Shown here: in pieces, positions 1-8,483 of the stretch
How the letters are laid out: every line of letters starts with the position of its first letter
How positions within the stretch are numbered: position 1 is the first letter of the stretch
Assembly (NCBI GenBank): GCA_964460845.1
Contig: CAYWRZ010000003.1
Coordinates: 186,001-250,000, forward strand
Length of the DNA: 64,000 nucleotides
Direction: 5' to 3'
DNA from: CAYWRZ01 sp964460845
GTDB taxonomy: Bacteria; Bacteroidota; Bacteroidia; Flavobacteriales_D; UBA2798
Made by a program: the position numbers and the translations under genes
The notes under the pieces: model-generated
The model's input: the letters and a program-made list of their open reading frames with translations, nothing else
What the model was told of the DNA's origin: nothing
Databases searched by the model: none

Positions 1-401
1 TGTTTTTTCGTGCCTTTATTTTCGGGCAGTTGTTTTACCATGCCGGTTGGGGGTTTATTCCTGCGGCGCTGGCCAATGCGCTTTTGTTTGGTGCCGGAGA
101 GTTGTATCAGGCCCAAAACTTTTCAGCGTTTGCCCTGACGACTGTGGGAGCCGTATGGTTAGCCTGGCTTTTTGCCGAATGGAAAAAAAACCTTTGGCTG
201 CTTATTTTTATCCACCTGCTGATGAATTTCTACTGGGAATTTTTTAGTATGGGTTCGCAAGAGGTCGGGGCAATTGAAGCCAACCTGCCCCGTTTTTTTA
301 CGCTTGTGCTTTCGGTGTTCGTCACGCTTAGGTTGCGCAGACAGTTACAGCACGGTGCCGCAATAAAGCGATCGAACCTTTGGGTAAATCGTGAAGAATA
401 G
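1..401 (+). CDS. CPBP-family intramembrane protease, C-terminal part (cut by window edge)
   Basis: The reading frame is open from base 3 to the stop at 399-401, so this is the end of a gene that starts outside the window. The visible 132 or so residues are hydrophobic with three or four membrane segments. The order FFRAFIFGQLF, then LLFGAGELYQ, then IHLLMNFYWE fits the last motifs of CPBP (CAAX protease/bacteriocin-processing) enzymes: FR of motif 1, FxxxH of motif 2, HxxxN of motif 3. The His of the middle motif is Glu here (FGAGE). The in-frame TTG at 30 is internal, not a start. These families are membrane metalloproteases; the substrate is unknown. Family assignment is moderate because the EE pair of motif 1 lies off the window. 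Confidence 0.65.
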   Translation, partial: FFRAFIFGQLFYHAGWGFIPAALANALLFGAGELYQAQNFSAFALTTVGAVWLAWLFAEWKKNLWLLIFIHLLMNFYWEFFSMGSQEVGAIEANLPRFFTLVLSVFVTLRLRRQLQHGAAIKRSNLWVNREE

Positions 402-442
402 GCTTAACTTTAAGAAACCGTATGCGCTTTAACTACTGAACG

Positions 443-823
443 ATGAAAATTCCTGAGCACTATCTGCCGGTAATGCCTTATCTGATTCTTAAAGAAGCAG
501 AAGCATTCTCCCGTTTTCTTAAAACCGTTTTTGGCGCTACTGAGCAATTGATTGTACCCGGAGCCGAAGGGCGCGGTATTATGCACGGGGAACTGAAAAT
601 TCATAATGCCGTCATTATGTTTGCCGAGGCAGGCGAAAGCTGGGGCGAAAAAACAGCGGGAATGTTTATCTACGTTAAAAATGTGGACAAGGTGTACGAG
701 GAGGCGCTTCGTCAGGGAGCGCGTAGCCTGCAGGCTCCTGAAAATAAAGACTATGGCTATTCGGGTGGATTTGAAGATCCCTTCGGTAACCATTGGTGGA
801 TTGTACAGACGGAGAAAAAATAA
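443..823 (+). CDS. VOC superfamily (glyoxalase/PhnB-like) protein
   Basis: This 126-residue protein has the paired beta-alpha-beta-beta-beta layout of the vicinal oxygen chelate fold. The first half contains PYLILKEAEAFSRFLKTVFGA and the second half ends in FEDPFGNHWWIVQ, the typical closing strand of PhnB/glyoxalase-like members. It resembles small cytoplasmic proteins annotated as glyoxalase or bleomycin-resistance-like, but the substrate cannot be inferred. It lies 41 nt after the protease fragment and 6 nt before the next gene, so it is probably co-transcribed with the latter. Confidence 0.8.
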   Translation: MKIPEHYLPVMPYLILKEAEAFSRFLKTVFGATEQLIVPGAEGRGIMHGELKIHNAVIMFAEAGESWGEKTAGMFIYVKNVDKVYEEALRQGARSLQAPENKDYGYSGGFEDPFGNHWWIVQTEKK

Positions 824-829
824 CTGAAT

Positions 830-1819
830 ATGAAAAGGCAGGTATCTACAAAATCGTTAACACTATTTCTTCTTCTTTTTTGCGCGACTCATTTTGCCTT
901 TTCGCAGGATAAAAGAGAGGAAGTCTTTAAGCTTTCCATATCGGATCGGGATGGAGCCGATACCTCCGGTAATTTTTCTTTCCGTTTTTTCAGTCCGGAT
1001 AAAACACCTGTCAATTCCGAGAACTGCAGCGTATTTTTGGATGATGTGCTACAGGAACAGGCAGATGTACAACAGGGCGTAATGTACTGTCGTTTCGATC
1101 CCGGCGTTCATACCCTTCGGATAGAGACGCGCTGGTTTAATTCTGTGCGAATCGACTCGCTGGTTATTGCAGAAGGGAAGCATTACGCCGCAGAAATTCA
1201 TTTTGTATCTAAAACTTTTGTGTTGCCCGAGATACACTTCGAATACGACAAGCCGGTCATTTATCTGTATCCCGAAACGCCCACCGAAATAGAGGTAAAA
1301 TTACATTTCGACGGACAGCTTGGATTTACCTGGCCTTCTTATGAGAACGGCTGGAAAGTCAACGCAAATCCGAATGGAGAGCTTTTCCAGCATGATAAAG
1401 CGTATCGTTACCTTTTTTGGGAGGGGGCTTCTCCGGTCGATTTAAGTGAAAAAGTATATGCCCGGGGCAACGTGGTGAAAAAGGAGCAGGTGCCTTATTT
1501 TTTAGATTCTGTACTTACGATAATGGGCTTAAATTCTTTTGAGAAACAAGACTTTATTACCTATTGGGTGCCGCAGTTAATCAGTTCCCAAAGGGTTTAT
1601 CTTCATTTTCTTGAAAAGAAGGAATACCGGCAGATAGCGAGACTCGAAGTCGTGCCGGAACCTGATCGGGAAATACGAATTTTTATGTGCTGGAGAGCCC
1701 TGCAAGAGGAAGAAGAAATGACCCTGATAGTTCCGCAGCAGTTTGAACCCGAACCCGCCCGAACAGGATTTACACTGGTCGAATGGGGAGGTGCGCGTAT
1801 TCCTTTTCGACCTCAGTAA
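830..1819 (+). CDS. Secreted protein of the KPVIYLYP type, function unknown
   Basis: This 329-residue protein starts with a Sec signal peptide (hydrophobic run ending FAFSQ near residue 26). Residues about 30-135 look like a short beta-sandwich carrier domain. From about residue 140 there is a conserved block beginning KPVIYLYPE, continuing with a WPSYENGWKV motif and YLFWEG, and ending in GFTLVEWGGARIP. I recall this block from hypothetical secreted proteins of many bacteria, but I know of no assigned activity. No catalytic motif is obvious. The gene starts 6 nt after the glyoxalase-like gene. Confidence 0.7.
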   Translation: MKRQVSTKSLTLFLLLFCATHFAFSQDKREEVFKLSISDRDGADTSGNFSFRFFSPDKTPVNSENCSVFLDDVLQEQADVQQGVMYCRFDPGVHTLRIETRWFNSVRIDSLVIAEGKHYAAEIHFVSKTFVLPEIHFEYDKPVIYLYPETPTEIEVKLHFDGQLGFTWPSYENGWKVNANPNGELFQHDKAYRYLFWEGASPVDLSEKVYARGNVVKKEQVPYFLDSVLTIMGLNSFEKQDFITYWVPQLISSQRVYLHFLEKKEYRQIARLEVVPEPDREIRIFMCWRALQEEEEMTLIVPQQFEPEPARTGFTLVEWGGARIPFRPQ

Positions 1820-2035
1820 CACCCTCATTCACACGATTCAAAGCCTTTAAATTTACAGGCTATGTATGGCCGGGTATCAAAACGTTTATCCGACCCAAAA
1901 AGACGCGATAATTGAAGAAAGGGCTTACAGCGTGGTTTAGCGCCTCTTCCGGGGAAAAAGATAATTTTAACCGCTGAAAATCACGCGGAATCCTCAAACT
2001 AATTCGTATCTTTAGTTCCCAAATTTTGAGGTAAA

Positions 2036-2596
2036 ATGGCAGAATGGTGGAATAGTCTGAGCAATTTCGAGCAGGTTTACTGGGGCATCGCAGCGTTGTC
2101 CACCCTCCTGTTTGTCATTATTATCGTGTTTACTTTTCTTGGCGGCGATGCGGAAGACGCGACCGATATTGATTTTGACGAAGGTGCTTTTCACTTTTTT
2201 ACTTTCCGCAACCTCGTTGGGTTTTTCACCGTGTTTTCATGGAGCGGAATAGCTTGCCTGCACTCCGGGCTGAGCACTACCCTTACCATTGTGATTTCGG
2301 TGGTTTGCGGTCTTGCCATGATGTTTGCCATGGCGGGGCTTTTTTACATGATGAGCCGTATGACGCAAACCGGTACCCTCAGGCTTACCAACGCCATTGG
2401 CGGAGTGGGAGAGGTGTACCTCCGTATAGGCCCTGCGCGTAGCAGCGTGGGTAAGGTTCAAATCAAGGTTCAGGGTACCCTGCGCGAAATCGACGCATTG
2501 ACCGACGAGTCCGAAGAGCTTCTTTTCGGTCAGGTGGTGCGTGTCAAATCATTAATAAACGATCAACTCCTATTAGTCGAAAAATTAACCTCCTAA
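2036..2596 (+). CDS. NfeD-like membrane protein paired with flotillin
   Basis: A 186-residue protein with three predicted membrane spans (about residues 14-34, 56-74 and 80-105) followed by a soluble C-terminal domain (about 112-186). That domain reads as an OB-fold: a GGVGEVYLRIGPARSSVGKV segment and a final strand GQVVRVKSLINDQLLLVEKL. This is the layout of NfeD/YqiJ proteins, which are encoded next to flotillins and help organise membrane microdomains. The flotillin gene follows 19 nt downstream. The ATG at 2036 is preceded by gaggtaaa, a reasonable ribosome binding site. Confidence 0.8.
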   Translation: MAEWWNSLSNFEQVYWGIAALSTLLFVIIIVFTFLGGDAEDATDIDFDEGAFHFFTFRNLVGFFTVFSWSGIACLHSGLSTTLTIVISVVCGLAMMFAMAGLFYMMSRMTQTGTLRLTNAIGGVGEVYLRIGPARSSVGKVQIKVQGTLREIDALTDESEELLFGQVVRVKSLINDQLLLVEKLTS

Positions 2597-2615
2597 CTTT
2601 TTCAACACTACCTGC

Positions 2616-4166
2616 ATGAATTTCGAAAACGCACAATTTATTCTTATTGCCATTGCCATCGCGGTCCTTTTCCTCGTGGCGATTTTTTTCCAATTGCTCA
2701 AGCGCTATAAGCGCTGCCCTTCCGACCAAATCCTCGTGGTGTACGGTAAGGTCGGCAAAGACAAGGAAGGCGGTCGTACCGCCAAATGTATCCACGGTGG
2801 AGCTGCTTTTGTATGGCCGGTTTTTCAGGACTGCGCTTTTCTCGATCTGCGGCCCATTGCCATCGAAGCCAACCTCACCAATGCGCTCAGCAAGCAGAAT
2901 ATCCGGGTCGATGTGCCTTCCCGTTTTACCGTGGGTATCTCTACCGAGCCCGGTATCATGGAAAATGCGGCCGAACGTTTGTTAGGGCTTGATCATAAAA
3001 ACGTATATGATTTGGCGCAGAACATTATTTTCGGTCAGCTTCGTTTGGTCATCGCCACGATGGATATCGAGGAGATCAACAACAATCGCGATAAATTTCT
3101 GACCAACGTATCGGCCAACGTAGAAGCCGAGCTCAAAAAAATCGGTCTCAAGCTGATCAACGTAAACGTAACCGACATCAAAGACGAGTCGGGCTACATT
3201 GAAGCACTCGGTAAAGAAGCGGCCGCTAAAGCCATCAACGATGCACGCAGCAGCGTAGCCGAAAAAAACCGCGACGGTTCTATCGGTGAAGCCAATGCTG
3301 TACAGGAACAGCGTGTGCGTGTGGCCGAAGCCAACTCCAGGGCCAAGATTGGTGAAGCCAATGCCGATCAGGAACAGCGCGTAGAAATAGCCAATGCCGA
3401 TGCCCGTGCCAAAATGGGTGAAGCCGATGCCCTTTCGACCGAAAGGATCCGCGTGTCGGAAGCCAATGCCAAAGCCGTAGAAGGAGAAAACCTTGCCCGT
3501 ATCGACATAGCCCGTTCGGAGGCACTTCGTCGTGAAGCGGAAGCCGAAGCGCTGCGCAAAGCCATCGCCGCCGAAAAAGTGAAACAGGCGAAAGCCCTCG
3601 AAGAATCGTATCAGGCCGAGCAGGAAGCGGAGCTTGTACGTGCCCAAAGAGACAAAGCATCGCGTGCAGCCGACATCATTGTACCGGCCGAAATTGAAAG
3701 ACAAAAGGTTGAAATTGAAGCCGCCGCCGAGGCCGAACGCAAACGCATACACGCCAAAGGGGAAGCCGATGCGATTTTCCTCAAAATGGATGCCGAAGCA
3801 AGAGGTATCTACGAAGTACTGAGCAAGCAGGCCGAAGGTTTTGAAAAACTCGTGAAAGCAGCCGGCGACAACTCGCGCGATGCGGTGATGATTATGATCG
3901 CCGATAAGTTGCCCGAGCTCGTGAAAACACAGGCCGAAGCCATTAAGAACATCCGTATCGATAAAGTGACCGTGTGGGATGGTGGCAACGGAGAAAACGG
4001 GAAAAACTCTACCGCCAATTTCGTGTCGGGGCTCTACAAATCAGTACCGCCGCTCGAAGAAATGTTTAACATGGCCGGTATGCAGCTACCCGGTTACCTG
4101 CGTTCCAAAACCGAGAACCCCGGTACCGAAGACAAAGGAACTACCGAAGCGGTAGAGGAAGCCTGA
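2616..4166 (+). CDS. Flotillin/YqiK-like SPFH-domain protein
   Basis: A 516-residue membrane-anchored scaffold. An N-terminal membrane segment (about residues 6-26) is followed by an SPFH/band-7 domain (about 30-200, with PSRFTVGISTEPGIM and INVNVTDIKDESGYIEALGKEAA). A long Ala/Glu-rich coiled coil (about 205-420) and a flotillin C-terminus come next. The coiled coil contains three tandem 22-residue units, starting IGEANAVQEQ, IGEANADQEQ and MGEADALSTE. Flotillins oligomerise in the membrane and are linked to microdomains and membrane fluidity. Together with the preceding NfeD-like gene this is the common yqiJ-yqiK type pair. Confidence 0.9.
   Translation: MNFENAQFILIAIAIAVLFLVAIFFQLLKRYKRCPSDQILVVYGKVGKDKEGGRTAKCIHGGAAFVWPVFQDCAFLDLRPIAIEANLTNALSKQNIRVDVPSRFTVGISTEPGIMENAAERLLGLDHKNVYDLAQNIIFGQLRLVIATMDIEEINNNRDKFLTNVSANVEAELKKIGLKLINVNVTDIKDESGYIEALGKEAAAKAINDARSSVAEKNRDGSIGEANAVQEQRVRVAEANSRAKIGEANADQEQRVEIANADARAKMGEADALSTERIRVSEANAKAVEGENLARIDIARSEALRREAEAEALRKAIAAEKVKQAKALEESYQAEQEAELVRAQRDKASRAADIIVPAEIERQKVEIEAAAEAERKRIHAKGEADAIFLKMDAEARGIYEVLSKQAEGFEKLVKAAGDNSRDAVMIMIADKLPELVKTQAEAIKNIRIDKVTVWDGGNGENGKNSTANFVSGLYKSVPPLEEMFNMAGMQLPGYLRSKTENPGTEDKGTTEAVEEA
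3282..3479 (+). repeat. Three tandem 66-bp (22-residue) repeats inside the flotillin coiled coil
   Basis: Three consecutive 22-codon units encode [I/M]GEA[N/D]A followed by xxE(Q)R[V/I]x[V/I]xxA[N/D]A. Units 1 and 2 differ at only a handful of residues; unit 3 is more diverged. 22 residues is two 11-residue (hendecad) periods, so the helix phase is kept. Confidence 0.75.
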
Positions 4167-4197
4167 AGACAGGAAAACGATTTTTTAAAATAGTTGT

Positions 4198-4225
4198 CAC
4201 GCACCCGGTTACTGCCGGGTGTGTG
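4198..4225 (+). terminator. Hairpin after the flotillin gene, weak terminator candidate
   Basis: An 11-bp stem (4198-4208 with 4215-4225, one G-T pair) around a 6-nt loop lies 32 nt after the flotillin stop. There is no T-run after it, so it may be an RNA-stabilising or Rho-assisted element rather than a classical terminator. Confidence 0.4.
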
Positions 4226-4276
4226 CGTTAAGAGAGGGGGGGAGTGACCGGTCGTTTCTTACACCGGTGTTTTTTA

Positions 4277-4284
4277 TAACTTTG
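4277..4284 (+). promoter_or_regulatory. Bacteroidota -7 element (TAacTTTG) of the cyclase-sensor gene
   Basis: TAACTTTG matches TAnnTTTG and ends 20 nt before the ATG at 4305. A TTTC at 4255-4258 with an 18-nt spacer is a passable -33 element. Confidence 0.5.
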
Positions 4285-4304
4285 GCTCAGGGGAGCGAAA
4301 TGCC

Positions 4305-7300
4305 ATGAAAAAATTACCCGTACTGTTTTTTCTCTGTGCTTATTTTACAGGCATCTGCCTTTTTGCACAGCCCCGTCAAATTCGTTTTCAGCACCTTAAT
4401 ATTCACAACGGACTATCTCAAAGTCAGGTCAACGACATTCTACAGGATCAGACGGGATTTATCTGGATAGCCACGCAAGACGGACTCAACCAGTACGACG
4501 GCAATCGCGTGCGGGTTTTTAAAAAAGAGCCGCAGGATAACCGAAGCCTGTCCAACAACTTTATTAATTGTCTTTACGAAGACAAATCGGGCGCTATCTG
4601 GGTGGGGACAAATGGTGGTGGACTCAATCGTTTTGATCCCAAAATCGGATCCTTTACCCGTTATCCTTTTTCCGAATCGTACCGCATCATTAACGACATA
4701 GCCGAAGATTCGGCGGGTAATTTTTGGATAGCTACGCAAAACGGAGGGCTCTGTCGTTTCGATCAGCTCAGCGGCGAAGTATTTCCTTATCTCGACAAGG
4801 GAATGCCCTCTCAAAATGTGCAGGTCCTTTATGTGGATAAAAGCGGGAATCTGTACGCCGGCTCGGCCGCTAACGGATTGTTTGTTTATAATAACACTAC
4901 CGATCGCTTTGAAATGGCTTTTGCCACCAGTGCGGTGTGGTGTATAACCGAAGATAACCAGGGCATATTATGGGTGGGTATTGCACGCGGACTGTTGGGG
5001 CTTAAGCTCGATAAAAATCCCGTTACGCCTGAGGTTACAGGCCAATACACTGCCGCTCATTTTTTTCCTTTTGCCGGAAGCGCCGTACGATCCGTATATG
5101 TAACCTCTGGAAACTTGCTGGTAGTAGGCACCACCGGAAATGGCATTTACCTGGCCGATCTTAATGCCGAAAAAATTCGTTTTGTCAATTATGCGCACAG
5201 CGAGTTTGTCACATACAGCCTGAGCGATAACCACGTATTCTGTCTTTTTGAAGATCGCGGCCGTTCTATATGGGCGGGCACCAATAACGGACTTAGCTTT
5301 TTTGATCCGCTCAAGCAGGTGTTCGAGCATTTTACCTTTCAGATCGACAATCCGGTGCATAGCCTCAACGATAAGAACGTATGGTGTATCTACGAAGATG
5401 CGCAGCAGGTACTTTGGGTCGGCACACGGCAGGGGCTTAACCGCGTCGATCGCAAGCACAACAAAGTATATCGGTACAACCACAAAGCCAATAACCTGAA
5501 TAGCCTCAACAACAACAGCATACAGTCGGTGTACATCGATTCGCGGGGTATTCTTTGGGCCGGTGCGGTAGATGGACTTTTCAGGGTGCAGCTTTCGTCC
5601 GATCTTAAAACGGCACGTTTTATTCCGGAAGCATACAGGAACGACCTTACCGAATCGAGCGACAACCGGGTGTATCAGATTTTCGAAGATTCGGCCGGAT
5701 ACCTGTGGGTCGCTTCGCGCGAAGGACTCGGCTATTTTCATCCGCTTAGCGGCGATAAGCAGTTTTACCGCCACAATCCTTCCGATCCGAACAGTCTGCC
5801 CGCTAACATTGCCCGTAACATATTTCGCGATCACAAAGGACGAATGTGGATTGCCTGCGACGGAGAAGGAATAGCGAGGGTAAATGTAGAATCGAAAGCC
5901 GGAAAAAAAACGTTGAAATTTTATCCTTATCTCGATGCCCTGCGACACAGCGACGAAGATGCGGATCTGCTGGTAACCAGCATTTGGCAAGAAAAAAACG
6001 GCTTGTTTTGGATCGGAACCTATGGCAGCGGACTTATTTGTTTCGATCCCGAATCGGGCAAAACGCTTCGCCGTTATACCGAACGCGACGGATTGCCTAA
6101 TAACGTGATATACGGTGTGCTGGGTGATGAGGCGGGTAACCTTTGGATGAGCACCAACCACGGACTTTCCCGCTTTGTGCTGAACCGTCAGAAATTTATA
6201 AACTACCTTGAAAAAGACGGACTTCAAAGTAACGAGTTCAATATCGGAGCGTATTTCAGAAGCGCATCGGGCGAGCTCTTTTTTGGCGGGATAAACGGAT
6301 TTAATGCATTTTATCCTTCGCAGCTTACCGCCAATAAAGTGCCACCTTATGTAGCGATTACCGACGTGCTGCTGTTTAACAAGCCCCTTTCGCGACAGAT
6401 AATTCACACCGGCGACTTTACACTCGGCTACCGTGAAAACAACCTGACTATTAAATTTTCTGCGCTTCATTATTCCAATCCTTCCAACAACCGTTACCGC
6501 TATATGATGGAGGGACTCGATGAAGATTTTGTAGAAGCCGGAACCCTTAGCGAAGCGCATTACAATAAGATTCCTCACGGCACGTATAAATTCAGGGTTT
6601 ACGCCTCCAATAGCGACGGTGTATGGTCTGATTTACCCGCCGAGCTGCTTATTCGTATTACGCCCCCTTTTTGGGCGACCTGGTGGTTTCGCGGCCTGTT
6701 GGTAATGCTGGTATTGGGCGGGTTTATCGCCTTCAACCAGGCCCGGGTACGCGCGATTAAAAAACAAAAACGCCGTCTTACCGAGCAGGTAACCCAGCGA
6801 ACCTGGGAAGTAATGCAGCAGAAAGAGAAAATCGAACAGCAGAAAAAAACCATCGAAGAAGAAAAAAATAAGGTGGACAAACTGCTGCTTAATATTCTTC
6901 CCGAAGAAACGGCCGAGGAATTAAAATCCAGGGGAAAAGCTTCGGCCCGAAGTTACAGGCAGGTTACCGTAATGTTTACTGATTTCGTAGGCTTCACCAA
7001 AATTGCCGAACGGATGCGTCCTACCGATTTGGTGGCCAAGCTCGATTCGTATTTTATTGCTTTCGACGGTATCATTCAGAAATATAACCTGGAGAAAATA
7101 AAAACGATAGGAGACTCCTATATGTGCGCGGGCGGAGTGCCCATTCGCAGTAAAAGTAACCCGATCGATACCGTGCTGGCCGCGCTTGAAATACAACGGT
7201 ATATGCAGGAGCTCAGGGAAAAATCAGACGCATCGCAGGAAGAAGAATGGGACTTGCGCATCGGGATAAATACCGGAGAAGTCATTGCCGGTGTGATCGG

Positions 7301-8180
7301 AATCAAGCGGTTTGCCTACGACATTTGGGGCAATACAGTCAATACGGCCAACCGTTTGCAGATGACCTGCGAGCCTAATGGAATCAACGTTAGCGGCTCC
7401 ACCTATCAGGAAATAGAACCCTACTTCGATTGCCTGTACCGGGGTAAAATTGCGGCAAAGAACAAGGGCGAGATCGATATGTACTATGTACAGCGGATCA
7501 AATCCGAACTTTCGGTCGATGGAAAAGGGTTGGAACCCAACGACAAATTTTGGAAGTATGCCGACCTTTACTTATACAGCGGAATCAATTACCGAAAAGC
7601 GGAGCGGCACATTCTCAGAATTTTACACGATAAGCTGCCTTCTAACCTTTATTATCACAGCGAAGCGCATACACGCGATGTGGTACAGGCAGCAGAGCGG
7701 ATTGCGCTTTTGGAAGGTATTACCGATGAGCAGATGTTTATTCTCAAATCGGCGGCTTCTTATCACGATGCGGGTTTTGTAGAAATGTATGACGGTAACG
7801 AACCAATTGGTATTCGTATGGCTTGTGAAGCTTTACCGCGTTACGGTTATACGCCTGCACAGATCGAAGAAGTGTCGCGGCTTATTAATGCAACCATTAT
7901 TCCTCACAATCCGCAGTCGAAGCTCGAAGAAATTATTTGCGATGCCGATCTTGATTACTTAGGGCGCGACGATTTTCATGAAATTTCAGATAAGCTACGA
8001 CGTGAACTCCGTGAGCGTGGCAAAATCAATAGCGACAGGCAATGGGATGAAATACAGGTGAAGTTTTTTAAACAGCACCGTTATTTTACCGAATCCTCTA
8101 TCCGTTTACGCCTTGCCAAGAAAAAACAGCACTTGCAGGAAATAGAACAGCGGCTTAGGGAGAATAATTACAAGGATTAA
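4305..8180 (+). CDS. Beta-propeller sensor with adenylate cyclase and HD phosphohydrolase domains
   Basis: A 1291-residue membrane sensor. Order: signal peptide (1-22); about a dozen or more two-component-regulator propeller repeats (xxGxIWxGTxxGLxxF, roughly 30-720), periplasmic; a Y_Y_Y domain (about 725-790, ending GVWSDLPAELLIRITPPF); one membrane span (about 795-815, WWFRGLLVMLVLGGFIAF); a coiled coil (about 820-870); a class III cyclase (about 885-1065); and an HD domain (about 1100-1240). The cyclase keeps both metal Asp residues (FTDFVGFT and GDSY), the ATP-type Lys and Asp (EKIKTIGD, YDIWGNT) and the NTANR catalytic pair, so adenylate cyclase is likely. The HD domain keeps HSEAHTRD, YHDAGF and a DADLDYLG Asp. 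I infer that extracytoplasmic ligand binding controls cyclic nucleotide metabolism. No histidine kinase domain is present. Confidence 0.85.
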   Translation: MKKLPVLFFLCAYFTGICLFAQPRQIRFQHLNIHNGLSQSQVNDILQDQTGFIWIATQDGLNQYDGNRVRVFKKEPQDNRSLSNNFINCLYEDKSGAIWVGTNGGGLNRFDPKIGSFTRYPFSESYRIINDIAEDSAGNFWIATQNGGLCRFDQLSGEVFPYLDKGMPSQNVQVLYVDKSGNLYAGSAANGLFVYNNTTDRFEMAFATSAVWCITEDNQGILWVGIARGLLGLKLDKNPVTPEVTGQYTAAHFFPFAGSAVRSVYVTSGNLLVVGTTGNGIYLADLNAEKIRFVNYAHSEFVTYSLSDNHVFCLFEDRGRSIWAGTNNGLSFFDPLKQVFEHFTFQIDNPVHSLNDKNVWCIYEDAQQVLWVGTRQGLNRVDRKHNKVYRYNHKANNLNSLNNNSIQSVYIDSRGILWAGAVDGLFRVQLSSDLKTARFIPEAYRNDLTESSDNRVYQIFEDSAGYLWVASREGLGYFHPLSGDKQFYRHNPSDPNSLPANIARNIFRDHKGRMWIACDGEGIARVNVESKAGKKTLKFYPYLDALRHSDEDADLLVTSIWQEKNGLFWIGTYGSGLICFDPESGKTLRRYTERDGLPNNVIYGVLGDEAGNLWMSTNHGLSRFVLNRQKFINYLEKDGLQSNEFNIGAYFRSASGELFFGGINGFNAFYPSQLTANKVPPYVAITDVLLFNKPLSRQIIHTGDFTLGYRENNLTIKFSALHYSNPSNNRYRYMMEGLDEDFVEAGTLSEAHYNKIPHGTYKFRVYASNSDGVWSDLPAELLIRITPPFWATWWFRGLLVMLVLGGFIAFNQARVRAIKKQKRRLTEQVTQRTWEVMQQKEKIEQQKKTIEEEKNKVDKLLLNILPEETAEELKSRGKASARSYRQVTVMFTDFVGFTKIAERMRPTDLVAKLDSYFIAFDGIIQKYNLEKIKTIGDSYMCAGGVPIRSKSNPIDTVLAALEIQRYMQELREKSDASQEEEWDLRIGINTGEVIAGVIGIKRFAYDIWGNTVNTANRLQMTCEPNGINVSGSTYQEIEPYFDCLYRGKIAAKNKGEIDMYYVQRIKSELSVDGKGLEPNDKFWKYADLYLYSGINYRKAERHILRILHDKLPSNLYYHSEAHTRDVVQAAERIALLEGITDEQMFILKSAASYHDAGFVEMYDGNEPIGIRMACEALPRYGYTPAQIEEVSRLINATIIPHNPQSKLEEIICDADLDYLGRDDFHEISDKLRRELRERGKINSDRQWDEIQVKFFKQHRYFTESSIRLRLAKKKQHLQEIEQRLRENNYKD

Positions 8181-8483
8181 TAGCCTGCTTCCCTTAGCTA
8201 TTATAGCGTTTACTTCATCTTTCACTTAATCAAAACGCGGTTATCTTCTCATAACCAGATTTGTAAAACAAATCGGAAACCGTGTTCTATTTTTGAAAGT
8301 ATGCAATGCCCTGTATTTTTGTTTTGTGATAAATTCAAAATTCAAAATATTATTTTGTAACAGCCGGTTTTTCTGCGCAAAAAATGTGAGTTTTCTTTTT
8401 GAGGGAACGGTAGCATAACCGAATTTATCGGTTGTGCGTATATACTCTACTTACCTCTTTGCTCACATTTAAACCGGAAGCGG
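8181..8483. other. 303-bp intergenic region upstream of the giant adhesin gene
   Basis: A+T-rich, non-coding. It holds the adhesin promoter at 8292-8321 and leaves about 155 nt of 5' leader. I see no terminator with a convincing stem and no small gene. Confidence 0.7.
8292..8321 (+). promoter_or_regulatory. Bacteroidota-type promoter of the SprB-like adhesin gene
   Basis: TTTG at 8292-8295, an 18-nt spacer, then TATTTTTG at 8314-8321, which matches the TTTG / TAnnTTTG pattern of Bacteroidota housekeeping promoters. The start codon is 162 nt further on, so the message should have a leader of about 155 nt. Confidence 0.65.

Noticed and set aside
2982..3752. A 256-residue minus-strand frame rich in Gly/Phe/His opposite the flotillin coiled coil
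   Set aside because: Its repetitive composition mirrors the Ala/Glu repeat of the flotillin on the other strand.
4968..6578. A 536-residue minus-strand open frame within the cyclase-sensor gene
   Set aside because: It is antisense to the clear propeller repeats, has no family motif and no signals of its own. Its length follows from codon use of the real gene.
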